DNA of 7,298 nucleotides from JBBAGE01 sp041655055 (lineage in GTDB: Bacteria > Pseudomonadota > Alphaproteobacteria > Rhodobacterales > Rhodobacteraceae), in assembly GCA_041655055.1 (NCBI GenBank), contig JBBAGE010000120.1:1-7298 (forward strand), written 5' to 3'. The notes under the pieces were generated by a model. That model saw nothing but the letters and a program-made list of their open reading frames with translations, was not told the origin of the DNA and did no database searches. Below, piece by piece: positions 1 through 5,793 of the stretch. The translations under genes and the position numbers were made by a program. Position 1 is the stretch's first letter. The number at the start of each line of letters is the position of its first letter.

Positions 1-432
1 CTTGGCCCCGAGGCGATGGCGCTTTTGCGCGCGAACCCATGGCCCGGTAATGTGCGCCAGTTGGAAAATGTCCTGCGCCGGGTGATGATCACCGCCACCG
101 ATGGCCCGATCACGGCCACCGAGATCGAGCGCGCTTTGGGCAGCCAGCAGGCCGCCATCCCGGCGGGTGCCGAGCATGGCGAAAAGCTGGCCGGATCGGT
201 GGCGCGGCATTTGCAACGTTATTTCGATCTGCATGACGGGGCCTTGCCCGCGCCGGGGCTTTATCAACGCATTCTGCGCGAGGTGGAAATCCCGCTGATC
301 GAAATTGCGCTGGATGCTGTGGGCGGAAATCAGGCCAAATGTGCCGATCTTTTAGGCATTAACCGCAATACTTTGCGTAAAAAGATCACCGACCTGGATA
401 TTGAGGTGACACGCCGCCGCAAGTTGATGTAA
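1..432 (+). CDS. ntrC: Nitrogen regulation response regulator NtrC, C-terminal part (5' truncated by window edge)
   Basis: The reading frame is open from base 1 and ends at TAA 430-432, giving the last 143 residues of an NtrC-family regulator. It begins inside the end of the AAA+ domain: the sensor-II motif WPGNVRQLENVL (about bases 40-75) is diagnostic of the family. A linker follows with the stretch VARHLQRYFDLHDGALPAPGLY in pieces typical of alphaproteobacterial NtrC. The gene ends with a Fis-type helix-turn-helix, NQAKCADLLGINRNTLRKKI (bases 328-387), which binds DNA. In the family, NtrC is phosphorylated by NtrB and switches on nitrogen-assimilation genes. The receiver domain, Walker motifs and GAFTGA region are outside the window, so whether this NtrC works with sigma-54 cannot be judged here (Rhodobacter NtrC is known to lack GAFTGA and use the housekeeping polymerase). 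ntrY follows 57 bases downstream on the same strand, which supports the ntrC assignment over other NtrC-like regulators. Confidence 0.95.
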   Translation, partial: LGPEAMALLRANPWPGNVRQLENVLRRVMITATDGPITATEIERALGSQQAAIPAGAEHGEKLAGSVARHLQRYFDLHDGALPAPGLYQRILREVEIPLIEIALDAVGGNQAKCADLLGINRNTLRKKITDLDIEVTRRRKLM

Positions 433-447
433 ATTCGCAACAGGAAA

Positions 448-473
448 TGTGGCAAAACAGGCGCAAAGCCACA
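448..473 (+). other. Small inverted repeat (hairpin) between ntrC and ntrY
   Basis: TGTGGC at 448-453 is perfectly complementary to GCCACA at 468-473 with a 14-base loop. It lies in the 57-base gap after the ntrC stop, about 16 bases before the ntrY start. There is no T-run after it, so it does not look like an intrinsic terminator. It could be an mRNA processing or stability element, or chance: a six-base-pair stem with a long loop is weak evidence. Confidence 0.25.
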
Positions 474-489
474 ACTGAGCGGGGGCGGA

Positions 490-2739
490 ATGCGGGCCAA
501 AATCCGATCACGGGGCTGGAACCGGCTATTGACGTTGCGTCGTCTGCAACATGCAGCGACGCCTGTCATCGTGACACTGGGGCCGGTGCTGGCGCTGGCA
601 ACCTTTTTCGTGCTGGGGCCGCTCGATCAGGACGCAAGCTCGCCGGCATTGCGTTATGTGCTGCTGGCGGATCTGGTCTATGTGCTGGTGGTGGCGGCGA
701 TGGTGTTGCAGCGCGTGGCCCAGATGATCGCGGCGCGGCGTGCGCGCTCGGCCGGATCACGGCTGCATTTGCGGCTGACGGGGGCCTTTGCGCTGATCGC
801 GCTGATCCCGACGGTTCTGGTCGCGGTTTTTGCGATGATGACGGTGAATGCCGGGCTGGAAGGCTGGTTTTCCGACCGCGTGCGGCAGGTTGTGGGCACA
901 TCGCTGGCCGCAGCCGAAGCCTATAAGGCGGAACATCGCGAAGATCTGATCGAGGATACCCGCGCGCTGGCGGGCCTGCTGACACAGGCGCGGCGTCAGG
1001 CCCTGTTTCTAGAGGATGGCGATCTGCGCCAGATCCTGCCGCAGGGCCAATCCATGGTGCAGCGCGGGTTGCGCGAAGCCTATATCATCGATGCCACCGG
1101 AACGATCCGCGCGCGCGGCGACAGATCCTATCTGTTTGATTTCGAACAACCGTCCGAGGCCGATATGCTGGCCGCAGGCGCGGGTGAAGTTATCATCATA
1201 GAGGATTGGGATATCAACGAATTTCGGGGATTGATGAAAATCCCCGGTTTTGCCGACCGCTATCTTTATGTCAGTCGCGATGTTGATGGCGCGATCCTGA
1301 GCCTGCTTGACGATACGCAAGAAACCGTGCGGCTTTACAATCAGCTTGAAAGCGATCGCGGGCGGTTGCTGTTTGAATTCGGGCTGCTTTATCTGGGTTT
1401 TGCGGTGCTGCTGATCCTGGCCGCGATCTGGCTGGGGCTGTGGTTCGCCGAACGTCTGGCACGGCCGGTTGGGCGGCTGACGGGCGCGGTGCAGCGTGTG
1501 GGTGCGGGCGATTTCGATGCCCGCGTGATCGAGGAACAGGGCGACGATGAAATCGCCATGCTGGGTCGGATTTTCAACCAGATGACGCGCCAGTTGAAAA
1601 CCCAGCACGAAACGCTGGTGGAACATTCCGAACAGATCGACCGGCGCCGGCGGCTGTTCGACAGCGTGCTGGGATCGGTCACCGCCGGGGTTGTCGGGCT
1701 TGATGCGCAGGGACAGGTGGCCTTTGTGAACCGATCGGCCGAACGGATGCTGGGGCTTGGGCCCGACGGCGGGCAGATGGTGTCGCTTGCGGTGGCGGTG
1801 CCGGAATTTGGCGATCTGTTTGCCCGTCTGCGCGCCGGTCAAAGCGAAGTGGCGCAAGAGGAAATCCGTGTCCTGCGCGGCGGCAAACAGGAAATCCTGC
1901 TGGTGCGTATGGCCACGCGGCGCGCGGCGGATGGCACGCGTGAAGGCTATGTGGTGGTCTTTGACGATGTAACGGATCTGGTGTCGGCGCAACGAATGGC
2001 GGCATGGGGCGATGTGGCCCGCCGGATCGCGCATGAGATCAAGAACCCGCTAACGCCCATCCAGCTATCGGCAGAGCGGATAAAGCGCAAGTTTTCCCGA
2101 CGCCTGGACGACGAAGATGCCGCATCGCTTGAACAATATACCGATGTGATCGTGCGCCAGACCGGCGATTTGCGCCGCATCGTCGATGAATTTTCACGCT
2201 TTGCCCGTATGCCCGAACCCGACCGCCGCCCCGAAGATATGGTCGCATTGGTGCGCGGTGCGGTGCTGTTGCAGCAAAGCGCGCAGCCGGGGGTGGACAT
2301 CCTGGCGCAACTGACGGATGCGCCGGTCATGGCCCATGTGGATGCGACGATGATCGGACAAGCGCTGACAAATCTGATCAAGAATGCCGGCGAAGCGATT
2401 GATATGCTGTCCGAAGCTGGCGCGCCCAAAGGCCACGTGCCGCGCATTTCCGTCACGCTGGATCAACAGGGCGAGGAATTGCGCATCGTGATCTGCGACA
2501 ATGGCATCGGCCTGCCCGAAGATCGTTCGCGCCTGTTTGAACCCTATGTGACCACACGCGAAAAGGGCACGGGGCTTGGCCTGCCGATCGTCAAGAAGAT
2601 CATCGAGGAACATGGCGGCAGCCTGACGCTCGGCGATGCCGAACCGCTGGACGGATCGGGCCAGATCGGCGCACGCGCGGAAATCCGGCTGCAGGCCGTG
2701 GCCGATGTGAAACAACAACCCAAAAAATTGGCAGTATGA
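490..2739 (+). CDS. ntrY: Membrane sensor histidine kinase NtrY
   Basis: This is a 749-residue inner-membrane histidine kinase, full length for NtrY. By hydrophobicity there are three N-terminal membrane segments (about residues 24-43, 54-74 and 95-117), a periplasmic sensor region (about 120-292), and a fourth membrane segment (about 297-319). Then come a HAMP linker (about 319-372), a PAS domain (about 388-495), HisKA, and an HATPase domain. The phospho-acceptor is His515 in the motif RRIAHEIKNPLTPIQLSAER. The ATP-binding boxes are intact: N box NLIKNAGEAI with Asn632, G1 box DNGIGL at 670-675, F box FEPYVTT at 683-689, and G2 box GTGLGL at 693-698. Family knowledge: NtrY phosphorylates NtrX, responds to nitrogen status and in some species to redox or oxygen, and can cross-talk with NtrC. 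The ATG at 490 has the purine-rich GGGGGCGGA directly upstream. The stop (TGA 2737-2739) overlaps an ATG in the ntrX frame, so the two genes are surely co-transcribed. Confidence 0.97.
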   Translation: MRAKIRSRGWNRLLTLRRLQHAATPVIVTLGPVLALATFFVLGPLDQDASSPALRYVLLADLVYVLVVAAMVLQRVAQMIAARRARSAGSRLHLRLTGAFALIALIPTVLVAVFAMMTVNAGLEGWFSDRVRQVVGTSLAAAEAYKAEHREDLIEDTRALAGLLTQARRQALFLEDGDLRQILPQGQSMVQRGLREAYIIDATGTIRARGDRSYLFDFEQPSEADMLAAGAGEVIIIEDWDINEFRGLMKIPGFADRYLYVSRDVDGAILSLLDDTQETVRLYNQLESDRGRLLFEFGLLYLGFAVLLILAAIWLGLWFAERLARPVGRLTGAVQRVGAGDFDARVIEEQGDDEIAMLGRIFNQMTRQLKTQHETLVEHSEQIDRRRRLFDSVLGSVTAGVVGLDAQGQVAFVNRSAERMLGLGPDGGQMVSLAVAVPEFGDLFARLRAGQSEVAQEEIRVLRGGKQEILLVRMATRRAADGTREGYVVVFDDVTDLVSAQRMAAWGDVARRIAHEIKNPLTPIQLSAERIKRKFSRRLDDEDAASLEQYTDVIVRQTGDLRRIVDEFSRFARMPEPDRRPEDMVALVRGAVLLQQSAQPGVDILAQLTDAPVMAHVDATMIGQALTNLIKNAGEAIDMLSEAGAPKGHVPRISVTLDQQGEELRIVICDNGIGLPEDRSRLFEPYVTTREKGTGLGLPIVKKIIEEHGGSLTLGDAEPLDGSGQIGARAEIRLQAVADVKQQPKKLAV

Positions 2740-2740
2740 C

Positions 2741-2750
2741 GGAAAAGGGG
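2741..2750 (+). promoter_or_regulatory. Ribosome binding site deciding the ntrX start
   Basis: The purine run GGAAAAGGGG ends three bases before ATG 2754 and six bases before ATG 2757. The upstream candidate ATG 2736, which overlaps the ntrY stop, is preceded only by an A/C-rich stretch with no Shine-Dalgarno-like sequence. This favours initiation at 2754 or 2757, with 2757 having the more usual spacing. Confidence 0.5.
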
Positions 2751-2753
2751 CAA

Positions 2754-4160
2754 ATGATGGGTGACATCCTGATCGTGGATGACGAACGCGATATCCGCGA
2801 ATTGATCTCGGATATCCTGAATGATGAAGGGTTTACGACGCGTCTTGCAGGTAATTCCGACGATTGTATGCAGCAGATCAACGCCGAACCGCCGGCGCTG
2901 CTGATCCTTGATATCTGGCTCAAGGATAGCCGGATGGATGGGATCGACATCCTTAAATCGGTCAAGCGTGACAATCCTGATATTCCGGTGGTGATCATTT
3001 CGGGCCATGGCAATATCGAAATTGCCGTCGCGGCGATTAAACAAGGCGCCTATGATTTCATCGAAAAACCGTTCAATATCGATCAGCTTTTGGTGGTGAT
3101 TTCGCGCGCGATGGAGGCATCACGCCTACGGCGCGAAAATTCGGCCCTGCGGCGGCGCGAAGTTGCGGCGGTGACGATGATCGGATCAAGTTCATCCTTC
3201 AAGATGTTGAAATCCAATCTGGATAAGGTCACTAAATCCAATGGCCGTATCATGTTGACCGGGCCGGGCGGCGCCGGCAAAGAGATGGCCGCACGCTATA
3301 TCCACGCCCAGTCGCCGCGGGCCGAGGCGCCCTTTGTCGTAGTCAATTCCGCATCTATTGCACCCGAACGGATGGAAGAGGTGCTTTTTGGCCGCGAAAC
3401 TACTGAACGCGGTGTGGAACCGGGCCTGCTTGAACAGGCCCATGGCGGGGTGCTGTTTTTTGACGAAGTGGCCGATATGCCGCTGGGCACCCAATCGAAA
3501 ATCTTGCGGGTGCTGGTGGATCAGCAATTCAACCGCGTGGGCGGCGGCGACAAGGTGCGTGTCGATATCCGATTTATTTCCAGCACAAACAAAGACTTGT
3601 TATCCGAAATTGATGCAGGCAGGTTCCGGCAGGAACTCTATCATCGGCTGAATGTCGTGCCGATTCAGGTGCCATCGCTGCAAGAACGGGTTGAGGATAT
3701 CCCCGATCTTGCCCGCGCCTTTATCCGCCATTTCAACGAAACGCAGGGCCTGCCGCTGCGCGCGCTGTCCGACGACGCCATAGCACTGTTGCAGACGATG
3801 CCCTGGCCCGGCAATGTGCGCCAACTGCGCAACATGATCGAGCGGGTGCTGATCCTTGGCGATGACACGGGCGAAATCGGCGCCGCCGATCTGCCGGCCA
3901 TGGATGAGGGCAATGGCGAGGATCGCGGATTGTTGTCGGGCGCGATGGCGGCCCTGCCGCTGCGCGATGCGCGGGAATTGTTCGAACGCGAATATCTGCT
4001 GACCCAGATCAACCGCTTTGGCGGCAATATTTCGCGCACCGCCACCTTTGTCGGGATGGAGCGCAGCGCGCTGCACCGCAAATTGAAATCGCTTGGCGTG
4101 GTGACGATGAACAAGGCCGGTAATCGCGTGGCCTTTCTTGAAGAAGAAGATGCCGGATAG
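2754..4160 (+). CDS. ntrX: Response regulator NtrX (receiver, AAA+, HTH)
   Basis: This is the partner regulator of NtrY, 468 residues from the chosen start. The receiver domain begins MMGDILIVDDERDIRELI; the acidic pocket is Asp9/Asp10, the phospho-acceptor Asp53 lies in LLILDIWLKD, and the conserved Lys lies in IEKPFN. The AAA+ domain has Walker A GPGGAGKE (170-177), Walker B LFFDEVAD (Asp237, Glu238), candidate arginine fingers in RFRQELYHRL (Arg292, Arg298), and sensor II WPGNVRQL (351-358, Arg356). A Fis-type HTH, GGNISRTATFVGMERSALHRKL, follows (423-444). After LFG at 211-213 the chain runs RETTERGVEPGLLEQA, so the sigma-54-contacting GAFTGA loop is absent. The protein probably does not act as a classical sigma-54 activator. 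Start choice: ATG 2736 (474 residues) overlaps the ntrY stop but has no ribosome site. ATG 2754 follows GGAAAAGGGG and puts the phospho-acceptor at position 53, as I recall for Brucella NtrX. ATG 2757 is a close alternative. Confidence 0.95.
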   Translation: MMGDILIVDDERDIRELISDILNDEGFTTRLAGNSDDCMQQINAEPPALLILDIWLKDSRMDGIDILKSVKRDNPDIPVVIISGHGNIEIAVAAIKQGAYDFIEKPFNIDQLLVVISRAMEASRLRRENSALRRREVAAVTMIGSSSSFKMLKSNLDKVTKSNGRIMLTGPGGAGKEMAARYIHAQSPRAEAPFVVVNSASIAPERMEEVLFGRETTERGVEPGLLEQAHGGVLFFDEVADMPLGTQSKILRVLVDQQFNRVGGGDKVRVDIRFISSTNKDLLSEIDAGRFRQELYHRLNVVPIQVPSLQERVEDIPDLARAFIRHFNETQGLPLRALSDDAIALLQTMPWPGNVRQLRNMIERVLILGDDTGEIGAADLPAMDEGNGEDRGLLSGAMAALPLRDARELFEREYLLTQINRFGGNISRTATFVGMERSALHRKLKSLGVVTMNKAGNRVAFLEEEDAG

Positions 4161-4179
4161 GGCAAATCCGCATTTGGGG

Positions 4180-4208
4180 CTGGAATCTCGGCACTTGCGT
4201 CCCCATAA
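4180..4208 (+). promoter_or_regulatory. Candidate RpoH (heat-shock sigma) promoter for hfq-hflX
   Basis: CTGGAA at 4180-4185 differs by one base from the sigma-32 -35 core CTTGAA. After a 15-base spacer comes CCCCATAA at 4201-4208, which matches the first seven positions of the -10 consensus CCCCATnT. Transcription would begin near 4214-4216, leaving a leader of about 66 bases before the hfq ATG. Known context: E. coli hfq has heat-shock sigma promoters, and I recall RpoH-dependent hfq expression reported for Rhodobacter sphaeroides. The site lies in the only sizeable gap of the + strand cluster. This is a by-eye match and the -35 mismatch lowers confidence. Confidence 0.45.
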
Positions 4209-4231
4209 TGATAAACAGACGTAAAATAATC

Positions 4232-4248
4232 CTGCCGCCGAGAGGCAG
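4232..4248 (+). other. Small hairpin in the hfq leader
   Basis: CTGCC at 4232-4236 pairs perfectly with GGCAG at 4244-4248 around a seven-base loop. It is followed by an A-rich single-stranded-looking stretch (about 4253-4270) that leads into the ribosome site of hfq. A-rich leader sequence next to a stem is the kind of site Hfq can bind, so autoregulation is conceivable, but the five-base-pair stem may be chance. Confidence 0.25.
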
Positions 4249-4281
4249 ATCGCACAAAGCGCAATAAAAAGGCGAAACTAC

Positions 4282-4515
4282 ATGGCTGCCGATAAACAAA
4301 ATTTGCAGGACGCATTTCTGAACCACGTCCGCAAAACCAAGGTTCCCGTCACGATTTTTTTGATCAATGGTGTGAAACTGCAAGGCGTCATAACCTGGTT
4401 TGATAACTTCTGTGTGTTGCTGCGCCGGGATGGGCAATCGCAGCTTGTCTATAAACATGCGATTTCGACGATCATGCCCTCGCAGCCGATTAACCTTTAC
4501 GATGGTGAAGAATAA
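4282..4515 (+). CDS. hfq: RNA chaperone Hfq
   Basis: This is a 77-residue Sm-like protein that forms a hexameric ring and promotes pairing of small RNAs with mRNAs. The N-terminal helix NLQDAFLNHVRKTKVP (7-22) carries the basic rim residues Arg17, Lys18 and Lys20. The Sm1 motif spans VTIFLINGVKLQGVITWFDNFCVLL (23-47) and the Sm2 motif includes LVYKHAISTIMP (55-66), with the proximal-face pair Lys58/His59. The position of E. coli Gln41 is Asn42 here (FDNF), which I recall as usual in alphaproteobacteria. The tail is very short and acidic (NLYDGEE) compared with the roughly 100-residue enterobacterial protein; the short form is also typical of the class. ATG 4282 has AAGGCG about seven bases upstream. 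hflX follows three bases after the stop, so the two form one unit. The 121-base upstream gap with a candidate stress promoter suggests transcription partly independent of ntrYX. Confidence 0.98.
   Translation: MAADKQNLQDAFLNHVRKTKVPVTIFLINGVKLQGVITWFDNFCVLLRRDGQSQLVYKHAISTIMPSQPINLYDGEE
4504..4512 (+). promoter_or_regulatory. Weak ribosome binding site for hflX inside the end of hfq
   Basis: GGTGAAGAA lies within the last codons of hfq, with its GAAG core about eight bases before the TTG at 4519. It is a weak match to the anti-Shine-Dalgarno sequence. Together with the rare TTG start and the three-base gap, it suggests that HflX translation depends on ribosomes finishing hfq. Confidence 0.4.
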
Positions 4516-4518
4516 ATT

Positions 4519-5793
4519 TTGAGCGAAATTGAACTTCGCGATACCCGCGCCTGGGTTATCCACCCGGAACTGACCTCGGATCGCGCGCGGCGCGCCCCGC
4601 AGGCTGCGTTGGATGAGGCCGTGGCCCTTGCCGCGGCCCTGCCGGGGCTAGAGGTTGTGGGGGCGGAAGTCGTGCGCCTGCCGAAACTGCATGCGGGCAT
4701 GTTGTTTGGCAAAGGCAAGATTGAAGAAATTCGTCAACATCTTGAGGCCGATGAAATCGGGTTGGTGCTGGTGGATGGGCCGGTCAGCCCGGTGCAACAG
4801 CGCAACCTTGAAAAAGCCTGGAAAGTCAAACTGCTGGACCGCACCGGGCTTATCCTGGAGATTTTCGCCGATCGTGCGCGCACCCGCGAAGGGGTGTTGC
4901 AGGTCGAACTGGCCGCGCTCAGCTATCAGCGCACGCGGCTGGTGCGCGCCTGGACCCATCTGGAACGTCAGCGCGGCGGGTTTGGTTTTGTCGGCGGTCC
5001 GGGGGAAACCCAGCTTGAGGCCGACCGGCGCGCGATCGACGATCAAATCGTGCGTATCCGCAAACAATTGTCAAAAGTGGTCAAAACCCGCGAATTGCAC
5101 CGCGCCGCGCGGGCCAAGGTGCCTTATCCGGTGGTGGCGTTGGTGGGTTATACCAACGCGGGAAAATCAACGCTTTTCAACCGGATAACCGGCGCAGAGG
5201 TGATGGCGAAGGATATGCTTTTCGCCACGCTCGACCCGACGATGCGCGGCGTGACCCTGCCATCGGGGCGCGAAATCATCCTTAGCGATACGGTCGGGTT
5301 CATTTCCGAATTGCCCACGCAGCTGGTTGCGGCATTTCGCGCCACGCTTGAGGAAGTGCTGGGCGCGGATCTGGTTGTGCATGTGCGCGATGTGTCCCAC
5401 GCCCAAAGCGCCGAACAGGCCGAGGATGTGGAAACTATCTTGCGCGAATTGGGGCTGAACCCGGATGTCCCCCGGATCGAGGTGTGGAACAAGATCGATC
5501 TGGTGGCCGGCGAAGCGCGGCAGGCTCTGGAAACCCAGGCCGCGCGGACCAAGGATGTGTTCGCGATTTCCGCGCGTGATGGCGATGGCGTGCCCGAATT
5601 GCTGGCCGCGATTTCCGCCACCTTTGAGGAAGAAAAATCCGAGCGCAGCTTGACCCTTGGTTTTGACGAAGGGCGCAAGCGTGCATGGTTGCACGCGCAG
5701 GGCGTTGTGCAAAGCGAACAGCAGTTGGAACAGGGCTACCGTATCGATGTGCGCTGGACCGCGCGGCAGGAATTGCGCTACCGCGAATTGTGA
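4519..5793 (+). CDS. hflX: GTPase HflX
   Basis: This is a 424-residue ribosome-associated GTPase of the HflX/Obg class. In the family it binds the large subunit and splits or rescues stalled 70S ribosomes under heat or other stress. The N-terminal nucleotide-binding-like domain (about 1-140) contains KLHAGMLFGKGKIEEI and the stretch DGPVSPVQQRNLE. The HflX signature GGFGFVGGPGETQLE (about 153-167) precedes a basic, probably coiled-coil linker. The G domain follows: G1 GYTNAGKST (210-218), switch-I Thr in DPTMRG, G3 DTVGF (257-261), G4 NKID (324-327), and G5 ISAR near residue 354. All nucleotide-binding residues are intact. Start: TTG at 4519 is the only early start codon that keeps the conserved first strand TRAWVIHPEL; the next candidate, GTG 4621, would delete it. 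The gene begins three bases after hfq. Its last 16 bases overlap the convergent acylase gene, and there is no intrinsic terminator after it. Confidence 0.97.
   Translation: MSEIELRDTRAWVIHPELTSDRARRAPQAALDEAVALAAALPGLEVVGAEVVRLPKLHAGMLFGKGKIEEIRQHLEADEIGLVLVDGPVSPVQQRNLEKAWKVKLLDRTGLILEIFADRARTREGVLQVELAALSYQRTRLVRAWTHLERQRGGFGFVGGPGETQLEADRRAIDDQIVRIRKQLSKVVKTRELHRAARAKVPYPVVALVGYTNAGKSTLFNRITGAEVMAKDMLFATLDPTMRGVTLPSGREIILSDTVGFISELPTQLVAAFRATLEEVLGADLVVHVRDVSHAQSAEQAEDVETILRELGLNPDVPRIEVWNKIDLVAGEARQALETQAARTKDVFAISARDGDGVPELLAAISATFEEEKSERSLTLGFDEGRKRAWLHAQGVVQSEQQLEQGYRIDVRWTARQELRYREL

Noticed and set aside
1009..2034. Long open frame on the minus strand opposite ntrY (341 codons)
   Set aside because: It lies wholly antisense to a well-matched NtrY, and its product is rich in His, Arg, Gln and Pro with no recognisable domain. 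This is the usual shadow frame of a G+C-rich gene.
4190..4200. GGCACTTGCG resembling a sigma-54 promoter (TGGCAC-N5-TTGCA)
   Set aside because: The two halves are adjacent with no five-base spacer, so the required GG-to-GC distance is missing.
4195..4227. TTGCGT ... TAAAAT as a housekeeping promoter for hfq
   Set aside because: The spacer is 21 bases, too long for a normal sigma-70 promoter, and the -35 box is poor. It could contribute weakly but cannot be supported.
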